From: Flavobacteriaceae bacterium UBA5544 | GTDB lineage: Bacteria; Bacteroidota; Bacteroidia; Flavobacteriales; Flavobacteriaceae | DNA length: 24,049 bases | Assembly (NCBI GenBank): GCA_002426755.1 | Contig: DINI01000030.1 | Span: forward strand, 44,486 to 68,534 | Reading direction: 5' to 3' | In this document: positions 6,923 through 14,369 of the stretch, one piece after another | How positions within the stretch are numbered: position 1 is the first letter of the stretch | Layout of the letters: every line of letters starts with the position of its first letter | Program-made: the position numbers and the translations under genes | The notes under the pieces: generated by a model | Told to the model about the DNA's origin: nothing | Seen by the model: only the letters and a program-made list of their open reading frames with translations | The model's database searches: none

Positions 6923-8344
6923 GTGCAATAGAGATTCCAACTCATCTTCAAATTCAGAAGTGAAAAGCATGGCATTCGAGTTGATGATTTTCCCTTCACT
7001 ATCTACAAAAATAGAGCGATTTACAGAATTGATGACCAATTGACTCATTCCCTCTTTTGGATTCTCAAACTGGTATTCGTTTTGGGTTGAAAATTTGTAT
7101 TGATTTATCGCGCTTCTCCAATGTGCCCTATCATCATCGTTGATATTGATGGCAATAAAGTCAACTTCAGGGAATTTAGATTTTAAAATCTTTGCTTTGT
7201 AATGGCTGTTTCTCAATAGTACAGGAAGATTGGAAGACCAAAAATAGATAATTGTAGGTTTGGTTATTAAACTGCTTATTTCCACTTCTTTGTCCTCATA
7301 ATTGAGGAGTGTTAATTTAGGCAATTCATTTCCTGGTTTTAACTTGCCAACCGAATTTACCAGTTTTTTTATGTAGGTTTTGTCAGAATCGCTGGTGCTT
7401 TTCTGCAAGAATGAGTTTAAAACCTCTTTAATTTCGGAACTATCCTTACTCACTATAATAAAATCTCTTGTTGTGAAATTCAAAAGATGGTTTTTTATTT
7501 TTTCATTATCAATCAAACTATCCATCAAACGGAGCTTTTCTAAATTGTAAACAGCAGACTTATTGTCAAAAACCACGTTATGGGTTGCACTTTCATAATA
7601 TTTGCCCAATGCAAGATTGTTAAAGTGATTGAATAGAAAACGATAGTATGGATTCACACCAATCAATGCTTCGTTATTATAATCGGCTTCTTTCCTAAAT
7701 GCGTAAAACTCTTCAGGTAAGTCCTTGTAATGAATCAAATTATTATATCCATAATAGCCAAAAGGGTACAACTCCTTGTTAAAGTAATATTCATAATTAA
7801 TATAACTTTCGGCTATATTTTTAAACATATCTGAATACTCTTTTTTGGACAAGAAGTCTTTGAGTTCATCTAATTTTTTTGCCCTATTGCTATCTAAAAC
7901 TTCTTCAAACTTTGTAGGTTCCATATCCCACATCATTCTCATGAATTTTTTGTTATCGCTCTCGTTCTCTACAAAAGCAGCAATCAGATAATTGTTTTTT
8001 CTTGCCCCTTCGCCAGTAAACACCAATGATTCGTCAAAATCTATGGTATTGAGCCTTAACATGATACTGTCATTTGGTTCTAACAAAACCCTCTGATATT
8101 CGCCACCATGAATAAAAGTATACAGACCAGCTTTGATGGATGACAATTTTTTGATGAAGCGATTGTTGTCATCAAGAAAAATAGTGTCAGATGCTTCGTC
8201 GGGACTGGTGAGAACAACATAATCATTATTAGGGTTAATGATTTCACCTCCAAAATACACATAACTATCCTCACTGTTGGAGCCATTCTTGCAGCCCATA
8301 AGTGTTGACAGTGTCAGTACTATTAAAATTCGAATATTCATCAT
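6902..8344 (-). CDS. TlpA-like thioredoxin-fold lipoprotein lacking redox cysteines
   Basis: A 480-residue lipoprotein with a perfect lipobox (LMGC, Cys 18). Residues about 27-115 read as a DUF4369-like beta domain (YFGGEIINPNNDYVVL, then RVLLEPNDSIMLRL), the N-terminal partner found in many Bacteroidota TlpA proteins. A helical middle covers about 120-330. Residues 335-475 have the thioredoxin/AhpC-TSA order: PGNELPKLTLLNYEDKEVEI, PTIIYFWSSNLP at 363-374 and a VDFIAININDD strand. In active relatives FWxxWCxxC follows the strand; here it reads FWSSNLPVLLRNS, and the protein contains no cysteine other than the lipid-anchor one. Thiol chemistry is therefore excluded, and a binding or structural role is more likely. 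A -7 box lies at 8379-8386. Confidence 0.85.
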   Translation of the reverse strand: MMNIRILIVLTLSTLMGCKNGSNSEDSYVYFGGEIINPNNDYVVLTSPDEASDTIFLDDNNRFIKKLSSIKAGLYTFIHGGEYQRVLLEPNDSIMLRLNTIDFDESLVFTGEGARKNNYLIAAFVENESDNKKFMRMMWDMEPTKFEEVLDSNRAKKLDELKDFLSKKEYSDMFKNIAESYINYEYYFNKELYPFGYYGYNNLIHYKDLPEEFYAFRKEADYNNEALIGVNPYYRFLFNHFNNLALGKYYESATHNVVFDNKSAVYNLEKLRLMDSLIDNEKIKNHLLNFTTRDFIIVSKDSSEIKEVLNSFLQKSTSDSDKTYIKKLVNSVGKLKPGNELPKLTLLNYEDKEVEISSLITKPTIIYFWSSNLPVLLRNSHYKAKILKSKFPEVDFIAININDDDRAHWRSAINQYKFSTQNEYQFENPKEGMSQLVINSVNRSIFVDSEGKIINSNAMLFTSEFEDELESLLHKKKANQ

Positions 8345-8378
8345 TGCAAAATGTAGGTTGGTTGGCCTAAATTATGAA

Positions 8379-8386
8379 CAAAAATA
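8379..8386 (-). promoter_or_regulatory. -7 box for the TlpA-like lipoprotein gene
   Basis: Reads TATTTTTG on the minus strand, 34 bases before the ATG. A TTG lies 12 bases upstream (8399-8401), closer than the normal 19-21, so the -33 part is doubtful. Confidence 0.5.
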
Positions 8387-8471
8387 AAGGTTGTTAACCA
8401 ACACTGTTGTTAATGCGCTGTTAAATGTTTTTTGTGGGTTTTATATGTTTTTTGGTGTGGATGCTTTTGAT

Positions 8472-8479
8472 TACTTTTG
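8472..8479 (+). promoter_or_regulatory. -7 box for the ABC-F gene
   Basis: TACTTTTG is an exact TAnnTTTG match 20 bases before the ATG at 8500. A TTTGG at 8451-8455 leaves 17 bases between the elements, slightly short of the usual distance. Confidence 0.6.
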
Positions 8480-8499
8480 CAAAAAATTAAAGACAGTCT

Positions 8500-10125
8500 A
8501 TGTTATCAGTTTCTAATCTTTCGGTTCAATTTGGTAAACGTATCCTTTTTGATGAGGTCAATACAACATTCAACCAAGGCAATTGCTATGGTATTATTGG
8601 TGCCAACGGTTCTGGGAAATCTACTTTTTTAAAGATTTTATCAGGAAAAATGGACCCTACATCAGGGCATGTACATCTTGAAGCCACAAAACGAATGTCT
8701 GTTTTGGAACAAAATCACAACTTGTACGATGAACATACGGTTTTGGAAACAGTGATGATGGGCAATAAACCTCTGTTTGATTTAAAAAGTCAGCTAGATG
8801 CTTTGTACGCAGATTATAATGATGAAAATGTAGAAAAAATTGGTGAGTTGCAAGTTCAGTTTGAAGAAATGAACGGCTGGAATGCGGATAGCGATGCAGC
8901 AGCGATGTTATCTAATTTAGGAATTAAAGAAGAACACCATTATACATTGATGAAGGATTTGGATGGGAAACAAAAGGTTCGCGTCCTTTTGGCACAAGCC
9001 TTATTTGGAAACCCTGATGTACTGATTATGGATGAGCCAACCAATGATTTGGATTACGAAACCATCAATTGGTTAGAAAATTTCTTGGCTAACTATGAAA
9101 ACTGCGTGATTGTGGTATCTCACGACAGGCACTTTTTGGATGCTGTTTGTACACACATTTCGGATATAGATTTCGGAAAAATCAATCACTTTTCTGGGAA
9201 TTACACATTTTGGTATGAATCTTCACAATTAGCTGCCAGACAGCGTTCACAACAGAATAAAAAAGCTGAAGAAAAGAAAAAAGAATTGGAAGAGTTTATT
9301 CGCCGTTTTTCTGCGAACGTTGCAAAATCAAAACAAGCAACCAGTAGAAAGAAAATGATTGAGAAGTTGAACATTTCTGACATCAAACCATCAAGCAGAC
9401 GCTATCCAGCAATTATTTTTGAACGCGATAGGGAAGCAGGAGACCAAATTTTGAATGTAACAAATCTAGCGGCTTCGACTGACGGAGAAACTTTATTTCA
9501 AAATATTGATATTAATTTGAATAAAGGCGATAAGGTAGTGGTCTATTCTAGAGATTCAAGAGCAACGACTGCATTTTATCAAATTATAAATGGTAATGAA
9601 AAAGCTGATGCAGGAACGTATCAATGGGGAATTACCACAACACAATCGTATTTGCCATTGGACAACAGTTCATTCTTTGAAAACAAATTGACTTTGGTTG
9701 ATTGGCTTCGTCAATGGGCAACCACCGAAGAAGAACGTGAGGAAGTTTACATACGAGGATTTTTGGGTAAAATGATTTTTAGTGGCGAAGAAGCCTTGAA
9801 AACATCCAATGTATTGTCGGGAGGTGAAAAAGTGCGTTGCATGTTAAGTCGTATGATGATGATGAGGGCCAACGTTTTGATGCTCGACGAACCAACCAAT
9901 CATTTGGATTTGGAAAGTATCACAGCATTTAACAATTCGCTTAAGAATTTTAAAGGAACGGTCTTGTTTACAACTCATGATCACGAATTTGCACAAACAG
10001 TTGCCAACAGAGTGATTGAATTGACTCCAAATGGAATCATCGACCGCTTTATGAGTTTCGATGAATATATGGACGACAAGAAAATAAAGGAATTACGTGA
10101 CAAAATGTATTCGGTCACTGCCTAA
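8500..10125 (+). CDS. ABC-F family ATPase, YbiT-like
   Basis: A soluble twin-ATPase protein with no membrane part; ABC-F proteins act on the ribosome. NBD1 has Walker A GANGSGKST at 34-42, a degenerate signature LDGKQ at 154-158, Walker B VLIMDEPTNDLD at 174-185 and the SHDRH switch at 207-211. A charged, helical inter-domain linker (about 240-310, KKAEEKKKELEEF) is the P-site tRNA interaction motif region. NBD2 has SRDSRATT at 350-357 in place of Walker A, an intact LSGGEK at 439-444, Walker B VLMLDEPTNHLD and THDHE at 492-496. In the dimeric arrangement, one composite ATP site (Walker A1 with signature 2) is complete and the other is degraded on both faces. The linker and FSANVAKSKQATSR stretch match YbiT rather than EttA or Uup. 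Confidence 0.93.
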   Translation: MLSVSNLSVQFGKRILFDEVNTTFNQGNCYGIIGANGSGKSTFLKILSGKMDPTSGHVHLEATKRMSVLEQNHNLYDEHTVLETVMMGNKPLFDLKSQLDALYADYNDENVEKIGELQVQFEEMNGWNADSDAAAMLSNLGIKEEHHYTLMKDLDGKQKVRVLLAQALFGNPDVLIMDEPTNDLDYETINWLENFLANYENCVIVVSHDRHFLDAVCTHISDIDFGKINHFSGNYTFWYESSQLAARQRSQQNKKAEEKKKELEEFIRRFSANVAKSKQATSRKKMIEKLNISDIKPSSRRYPAIIFERDREAGDQILNVTNLAASTDGETLFQNIDINLNKGDKVVVYSRDSRATTAFYQIINGNEKADAGTYQWGITTTQSYLPLDNSSFFENKLTLVDWLRQWATTEEEREEVYIRGFLGKMIFSGEEALKTSNVLSGGEKVRCMLSRMMMMRANVLMLDEPTNHLDLESITAFNNSLKNFKGTVLFTTHDHEFAQTVANRVIELTPNGIIDRFMSFDEYMDDKKIKELRDKMYSVTA

Positions 10126-10129
10126 TATT

Positions 10130-10154
10130 AAAGTTCCGATAAGGGACTTTTTTT
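10130..10154 (+). terminator. Intrinsic terminator of the ABC-F gene
   Basis: AAAGTTCC pairs with GGGACTTT (one G-U pair) around a five-base loop, followed by T run. It starts five bases after the stop codon. Confidence 0.8.
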
Positions 10155-10389
10155 ATACCTCTAAATCAGATTTTACTGCTTCTATGATTCGTATGGCATC
10201 ATCCAACTCGTCTTTGGAAACATACAATTCTTGATATCCAGTATTCGACGCTGTAAAACCAGAATGTTGTCCAAGCCCCGCTTCATCCTTTATAATGGCA
10301 TTAATACCAGCGCTCTCAAGCCGGTCCATTGCCAATTGCACAATGATAAATGTACCTGAAAAGACTTTTATATACTCGCTCTCTGTCAT
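10153..10389 (-). CDS. DUF2007 family protein (putative signal-transducing protein)
   Basis: A small soluble protein of about 78 residues. The sequence IKVFSGTFIIVQLAMDRLESAGINAII followed, after a GxxxGF turn, by ELYVSKDELDDAIRIIE has the ferredoxin-like strand-helix-strand order of DUF2007, a domain that resembles the PII-like and ACT folds; its ligand is unknown. An upstream in-frame ATG at 10429-10431 would add 14 residues. I prefer the internal start at 10387-10389 because family similarity begins right after it and the sequence between (TATCTTAA at about 10412-10419) looks like a weakened -7 box, so the extra residues would lie in the promoter. The function cannot be inferred from context. 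Confidence 0.8.
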   Translation of the reverse strand: MTESEYIKVFSGTFIIVQLAMDRLESAGINAIIKDEAGLGQHSGFTASNTGYQELYVSKDELDDAIRIIEAVKSDLEV

Positions 10390-10587
10390 AATCGATGCTT
10401 TTTTCCATTTATTAAGATACGAAAAAATCATAATAACTCAATTCTATTTTTAAAAATCATTAGAGAAAATAGCGTTTCAAGTTAATTGTATGTTAAACGA
10501 CTAAAACAGAAAACCGATAGTTATATTATGACGTAGATAAGGCAAACAAAACAATCACATACAATTTAACAATTAAAAAAAATTATT

Positions 10588-11199
10588 ATGAAAACGACAA
10601 AATTTTTAAGTATTGCAATTTTAGTAGGTTCAATGTTCATTGGGCAAGGGCTTTTTGCTCAAGAGAAAAAAATGATGAAAAAAGAAGGTGACAAAATGAT
10701 GAAGCAAGATACCAAGATGGTTGGTGGCGCAGAAATGTATCCAACCAAAAACATCGTGGAAAATGCCGTGAACTCTAAAGATCACACCACTTTGGTAGCA
10801 GCAGTTAAAGCAGCCGATTTAGTGGATGTGCTTGCAAGCGAAGGACCATTTACAGTATTTGCCCCTACCAATGCAGCTTTTGAGAACTTACCAAAAGGAA
10901 CTGTTGAAACACTATTGAAACCAGAAAATAAAGAGCAACTTCAAACTATCTTAAAGTATCATGTTGTTTCAGGTAAATGGAATGCGGTTGATATCGCTAA
11001 AATGATAAAAGAAGGAAATGGTAAAGCTGCCATTAAAACAGTTTCAGGTGGAACTTTGACAGCTTGGGTGAAAGGTAAAGATGTGTATGTAACAGATGAA
11101 AATGGAAATTCTGCAAAAGTAACAATTGCGGATGTTAATCAATCCAATGGAGTTATCCATGTTGTAGATGCAGTATTATTGCCAAAAGCAAAAATGTAA
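10588..11199 (+). CDS. Secreted fasciclin (FAS1) domain protein
   Basis: A 203-residue exported protein. Residues 1-25 are a type I signal peptide (KTTKF, hydrophobic core, GLFAQ cleavage region). Residues 26-44 form a Met- and Lys-rich linker (MMKKEGDKMMKQDTKM). A single FAS1 domain fills about 50-200, with its H1 motif (EGPFTVFAPTNAAFENLP), the KYHVVSGKW strand and the H2 motif (NGVIHVVDAVLLP). FAS1 domains mediate adhesion in many organisms, and single-domain secreted forms are common in Bacteroidota, but the ligand is unknown. The gene has a strong terminator, so it is not in an operon with katG 200 bases downstream. No -7 box was clearly found in the 150 bases upstream. Confidence 0.92.
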   Translation: MKTTKFLSIAILVGSMFIGQGLFAQEKKMMKKEGDKMMKQDTKMVGGAEMYPTKNIVENAVNSKDHTTLVAAVKAADLVDVLASEGPFTVFAPTNAAFENLPKGTVETLLKPENKEQLQTILKYHVVSGKWNAVDIAKMIKEGNGKAAIKTVSGGTLTAWVKGKDVYVTDENGNSAKVTIADVNQSNGVIHVVDAVLLPKAKM

Positions 11200-11240
11200 T
11201 AAGAATTAGTTTTAATATTTTTAGGTTAGTAGATTAAAAG

Positions 11241-11272
11241 ACCTCTTCGATGTATATTGAAGAGGTTTTTTT
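11241..11272 (+). terminator. Intrinsic terminator of the fasciclin gene
   Basis: ACCTCTTC pairs with GAAGAGGT around a ten-base loop, then a run of seven T. Confidence 0.9.
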
Positions 11273-11398
11273 ATGCTGACATATTTTCAACTCAATAAAT
11301 TTTATCAATTATCATATTTCATATAAAAATTAACTTTCCATGATTTTTTGATTTGTAATTTTTAACTTTAAAAATTAACAACTGTAAAACCAATAATA

Positions 11399-13654
11399 AT
11401 GGAAAACAAAAATCATTCTGAACATGGTAACGATGGCAACGCATGGGAGGTAAACGAATCTAGTGCAAATAAATGCCCTTTTTCGGGAGGAGAGATAAAA
11501 AAATCGGCTGGGCGAGGTACTACAAATAAAGATTGGTGGCCTAATCAATTAAATATCAATATTCTTAGACAGCATTCTTCTCTAGGAAATCCAATGGATA
11601 AGGATTTTAATTATGCTGAAGAATTTAAAAAACTCGATCTAAACGCTGTAAAACAAGATTTGTATGATTTAATGACCGATTCTCAAGATTGGTGGCCTGC
11701 AGATTATGGACACTATGGTCCTTTTATGATTCGAATGGCTTGGCATAGTGCGGGAACGTATCGTATTGCTGATGGAAGAGGAGGTGCTAGTTCTGGTTCG
11801 CAGCGTTTTGCACCACTTAACAGTTGGCCAGACAATGCCAATTTAGATAAGGCACGGTTGTTACTTTGGCCAATAAAACAGAAATATGGCAAAAAACTGT
11901 CTTGGGCTGACTTAATGATTCTTGCAGGAAATTGTGCTCACGAATCTATGGGATTAAAAATGTTTGGTTTTGCAGGTGGTCGTGAAGATATTTGGGAGCC
12001 AGAAGAAGATATTTATTGGGGTTCTGAAGGAGAATGGTTAGGAAATAAAGATCGCTATATGGATGACGAGTTGGAAAATCCGCTTGGAGCAGCCCACATG
12101 GGGTTGATTTATGTAAACCCTGAAGGTCATAATGCAAATCCAGATCCCGTTGAAGCAGCACATTATATTCGTGAAACGTTTGGGCGTATGGCTATGAATG
12201 ATTACGAAACCGTTGCACTCATTGCAGGTGGACATACGTTTGGTAAAACACATGGCGCAGCAGACCCTAAACAGTATGTTACGGAAGAACCTGCTGCAGC
12301 CGGAATCGAATCACAAGGTTTGGGTTGGAGCAGTAGTTATGGAAGCGGTAAGGGAGCCGATACGATTACTAGTGGACTGGAAGGTGCTTGGACCAAAACA
12401 CCAATAAAATGGGATAATAATTTCTGGGAAACACTCTTTGGGTATGAATGGGAATTGTCTAAAAGTCCAGCAGGTGCTCACCAATGGAAACCAAAAAATG
12501 GGGAAGGCGCAGGTACCGTGCCGGATGCTTATGATTCTAACAAAAAACGGGATCCATTTATGTTGACTACCGATCTGTCTTTAAGAATGGACCCTATCTA
12601 TGAGAAAATATCAAGACATTTCTATGAAAATCCAGAAGAATTTGCAGATGCCTATGCTCGTGCTTGGTTTAAGTTGACGCATAGGGATATGGGGCCCATT
12701 GAACTCTATCTTGGGCCAGAAGTTCCGAAAGAAGAACTGATTTGGCAAGATCCAATTCCAAAAGCGTCTTATGATTTGGTAGATGCGAATGATATTGATA
12801 ATTTAAAAACTAAAATACTTAACGCAGGCTTGTCTGTTTCCGAATTGGTTTCTACAGCTTGGGCCTCTGCCTCAACCTTTAGAGGTTCTGATAAACGTGG
12901 TGGCGCCAATGGTGGACGAATTCGTTTGGAACCACAAAAAAGTTGGAAAGTAAACAATCCTGAGCAATTGTCAAAAGTTTTAAAAACGCTCGAACATATT
13001 CAAAATGACTTCAATAGTTCTCAATCTGGGAATAAAAAGGTTTCCATTGCCGATTTGATTGTGTTGGGAGGAAGTGTAGGAATCGAGAAGGCCGCAAAGA
13101 ACGCAGGAACAAGTATAACTGTTCCTTTTAAGGCAGGAAGGACAGATGCTTCTGCCGAGCAAACTGATGTTCAATCGTTTGCCGCCTTGGAGCCAAGAGC
13201 GGATGGCTTCAGAAATTATATAGGAGCAAAACATACGGCTTCTGCTGAAGAAATGCTGATAGATAGAGCACAACTTTTAACATTGACAGCTCCAGAAATG
13301 ACCGTTTTGGTTGGAGGCTTGCGTGTTCTGGGTGCTAATTATGATCATTCAAAACACGGTGTTTTTACAAAATATCCCGAAGCTCTTACCAATGATTTTT
13401 TCTTGAATTTGCTAGATATGTCTACGACTTGGAAGGGAACAATAGAATCCAAAAACATATTTGAAGGACGTAATAGGTCCACAGATGAGGTAAAATGGAC
13501 TGGAACTCGTGTTGATTTGATTTTTGGCTCAAATTCTGAACTTCGTGCGATTGCAGAAGTATATGGCTGTGAAGATTCCAAAGAAAAATTCATTAAGGAT
13601 TTTGTTGCAGCTTGGACCAAAGTGATGAATCTAGACCGTTTTGATTTAAAATAA
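11399..13654 (+). CDS. katG: Catalase-peroxidase
   Basis: A haem enzyme that destroys hydrogen peroxide by catalase and peroxidase chemistry. The 751 residues have the usual two peroxidase-like halves. In the N-terminal half the distal Arg 112, Trp 115 and His 116 are in IRMAWHSAGTYR; the Met-Tyr-Trp adduct partners are Trp 115, Tyr 238 (GLIYVNPEG) and Met 264 (RMAMND); the proximal His 279 is in GGHTFGKTHG, with Trp 331 and Asp 392 (TTDLSL) completing the triad. The access-channel Asp 125 (ADGRGG) and the mobile Arg 429 (HRDMGP) are kept. The C-terminal half (from about 440) keeps the fold but not the haem ligands, as is normal. There is no signal peptide, so it is cytoplasmic. It faces the peroxiredoxin operon across a shared terminator. 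Confidence 0.98.
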   Translation: MENKNHSEHGNDGNAWEVNESSANKCPFSGGEIKKSAGRGTTNKDWWPNQLNINILRQHSSLGNPMDKDFNYAEEFKKLDLNAVKQDLYDLMTDSQDWWPADYGHYGPFMIRMAWHSAGTYRIADGRGGASSGSQRFAPLNSWPDNANLDKARLLLWPIKQKYGKKLSWADLMILAGNCAHESMGLKMFGFAGGREDIWEPEEDIYWGSEGEWLGNKDRYMDDELENPLGAAHMGLIYVNPEGHNANPDPVEAAHYIRETFGRMAMNDYETVALIAGGHTFGKTHGAADPKQYVTEEPAAAGIESQGLGWSSSYGSGKGADTITSGLEGAWTKTPIKWDNNFWETLFGYEWELSKSPAGAHQWKPKNGEGAGTVPDAYDSNKKRDPFMLTTDLSLRMDPIYEKISRHFYENPEEFADAYARAWFKLTHRDMGPIELYLGPEVPKEELIWQDPIPKASYDLVDANDIDNLKTKILNAGLSVSELVSTAWASASTFRGSDKRGGANGGRIRLEPQKSWKVNNPEQLSKVLKTLEHIQNDFNSSQSGNKKVSIADLIVLGGSVGIEKAAKNAGTSITVPFKAGRTDASAEQTDVQSFAALEPRADGFRNYIGAKHTASAEEMLIDRAQLLTLTAPEMTVLVGGLRVLGANYDHSKHGVFTKYPEALTNDFFLNLLDMSTTWKGTIESKNIFEGRNRSTDEVKWTGTRVDLIFGSNSELRAIAEVYGCEDSKEKFIKDFVAAWTKVMNLDRFDLK

Positions 13655-13673
13655 ATTACCTGTGACTAAAAGC

Positions 13674-13706
13674 AAAAACCCACTTCAATTGACGTGGGTT
13701 TTTTTT
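13674..13706. terminator. Bidirectional terminator between katG and the peroxiredoxin operon
   Basis: AAAAACCCAC pairs perfectly with GTGGGTTTTT around a ten-base loop, with T runs in both directions. It separates the convergent katG (+) and small acidic protein (-) genes. Confidence 0.9.
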
Positions 13707-13724
13707 ATGAACTAAATTTTAATT

Positions 13725-13982
13725 CTACTTGTCAATGGACCCAAGAACGCGCGACATAAAGCTATTTAAAGCTTCTTTCTGTGCTTTACCTTCCTTAATC
13801 ATTTTATGGACTTCCAAAGCTCCGTACATATTCGAGATTAATTCCCCGATCACATCCAACTCTTCATCTTTCAAAGAAGGTACTTCCGTAAGGTATTCTA
13901 AAGTTTCAATCGTTTCAACTACAAAATCCTCATCGTTTTCCTCAATAAATTGAGTTAAGTGTTTAATTACTGGTAACTTCAT
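13725..13982 (-). CDS. Small acidic protein of the thioredoxin operon (DUF6952-like)
   Basis: An 85-residue, strongly acidic and helical protein that I recognise only as a conserved neighbour of thioredoxin genes in Flavobacteriia, similar to what is called DUF6952; that family name is from memory and not checked. It contains VETIETLEYLTEVPSLKDEE, then IGELISNMYGALEVHKMI and a basic tail. It has no cysteine, signal or membrane segment. Its first 20 bases overlap the end of the thioredoxin gene in another frame, so it is very likely translated from the same message. The context suggests a role with thioredoxin or peroxiredoxin, but there is no direct evidence for one. Confidence 0.82.
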   Translation of the reverse strand: MKLPVIKHLTQFIEENDEDFVVETIETLEYLTEVPSLKDEELDVIGELISNMYGALEVHKMIKEGKAQKEALNSFMSRVLGSIDK

Positions 13983-14277
13983 CGACTAAATTTTTTAAAA
14001 CTTCGAATTTATTGGTCTGCACCTGATTCACAAAAGCACCATTTTTGAATGTTGCAAACGTAGGTAAATTATCCACCGTCGCTAATTTTCTGGATTCTGG
14101 AAATTTTTCAGCATCAGCAATTACAAAAGCGACATTTTTATTTTCTGTTGCAAGCTTTTTGAATTTCGGTTTCATGATACGGCAATTACCACACCAGCTA
14201 GCAGAATATTGGACAATAACAGTATCATTGTCTGACACCAATTGTTGCAAATTATCTTGTTCTAATTCTTTTACCAT
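13963..14277 (-). CDS. Thioredoxin family protein
   Basis: A cytoplasmic dithiol reductase of about 104 residues. The active site is WCGNC (Cys 29 and Cys 32 counted from the chosen start), preceded by the VIVQYSAS strand, with the cis-proline in DNLPTF. The second position is Gly and the third Asn in place of the common Gly-Pro, which should shift redox potential relative to classic thioredoxin. An in-frame ATG at 14329-14331 would give a longer protein, but its added 18 residues are encoded by an inverted-repeat spacer and family similarity starts at the internal methionine, so the shorter start is chosen. It lies between a peroxiredoxin and a small acidic protein gene and is the likely electron donor of that peroxiredoxin, an inference from position. 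Confidence 0.9.
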   Translation of the reverse strand: MVKELEQDNLQQLVSDNDTVIVQYSASWCGNCRIMKPKFKKLATENKNVAFVIADAEKFPESRKLATVDNLPTFATFKNGAFVNQVQTNKFEVLKNLVDEVTSN

Positions 14278-14303
14278 AATATCTATTTTAAATTCCAAAA
14301 AGG

Positions 14304-14354
14304 CAAACCCCAAATCCCAATTGGAATTCATAAACCATTGGAATTTGGAATTTG
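14304..14354 (-). promoter_or_regulatory. Long hairpin in the peroxiredoxin-thioredoxin spacer
   Basis: In the minus-strand transcript the 14335-14354 segment pairs with the 14304-14324 segment around a ten-base loop. About 20 pairs form, with one bulged base near the loop and several G-U pairs, including 13 in a row on the outer side. No T run follows, so it is not a normal terminator. It may tune the relative level of the two genes. Confidence 0.55.
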
Positions 14355-14369
14355 AAATTTGATTACTGC

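Noticed and set aside
11280..11398. Possible katG promoter TAACTTTA at 11363-11370
   Set aside because: It lacks the final G of the -7 consensus and no -33 TTG lies at the right distance, so it is not listed as a feature.
12198..12407. Alternative open frames inside katG on both strands
   Set aside because: They overlap a fully conserved enzyme and have no start signal or family pattern of their own.
12685..12720. KatG reads IELYLGP where many homologues have an Arg before the Tyr, which first looked like loss of the mobile arginine
   Set aside because: Counting from the proximal Asp 392 (37 residues, as from Asp 381 to Arg 418 in the Mycobacterium enzyme) places the mobile arginine at Arg 429 in HRDMGP, which is intact.
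14278..14331. Longer thioredoxin start at 14331
   Set aside because: The 18 added residues are encoded by the inverted-repeat spacer and do not look like protein; family similarity begins at the internal Met.
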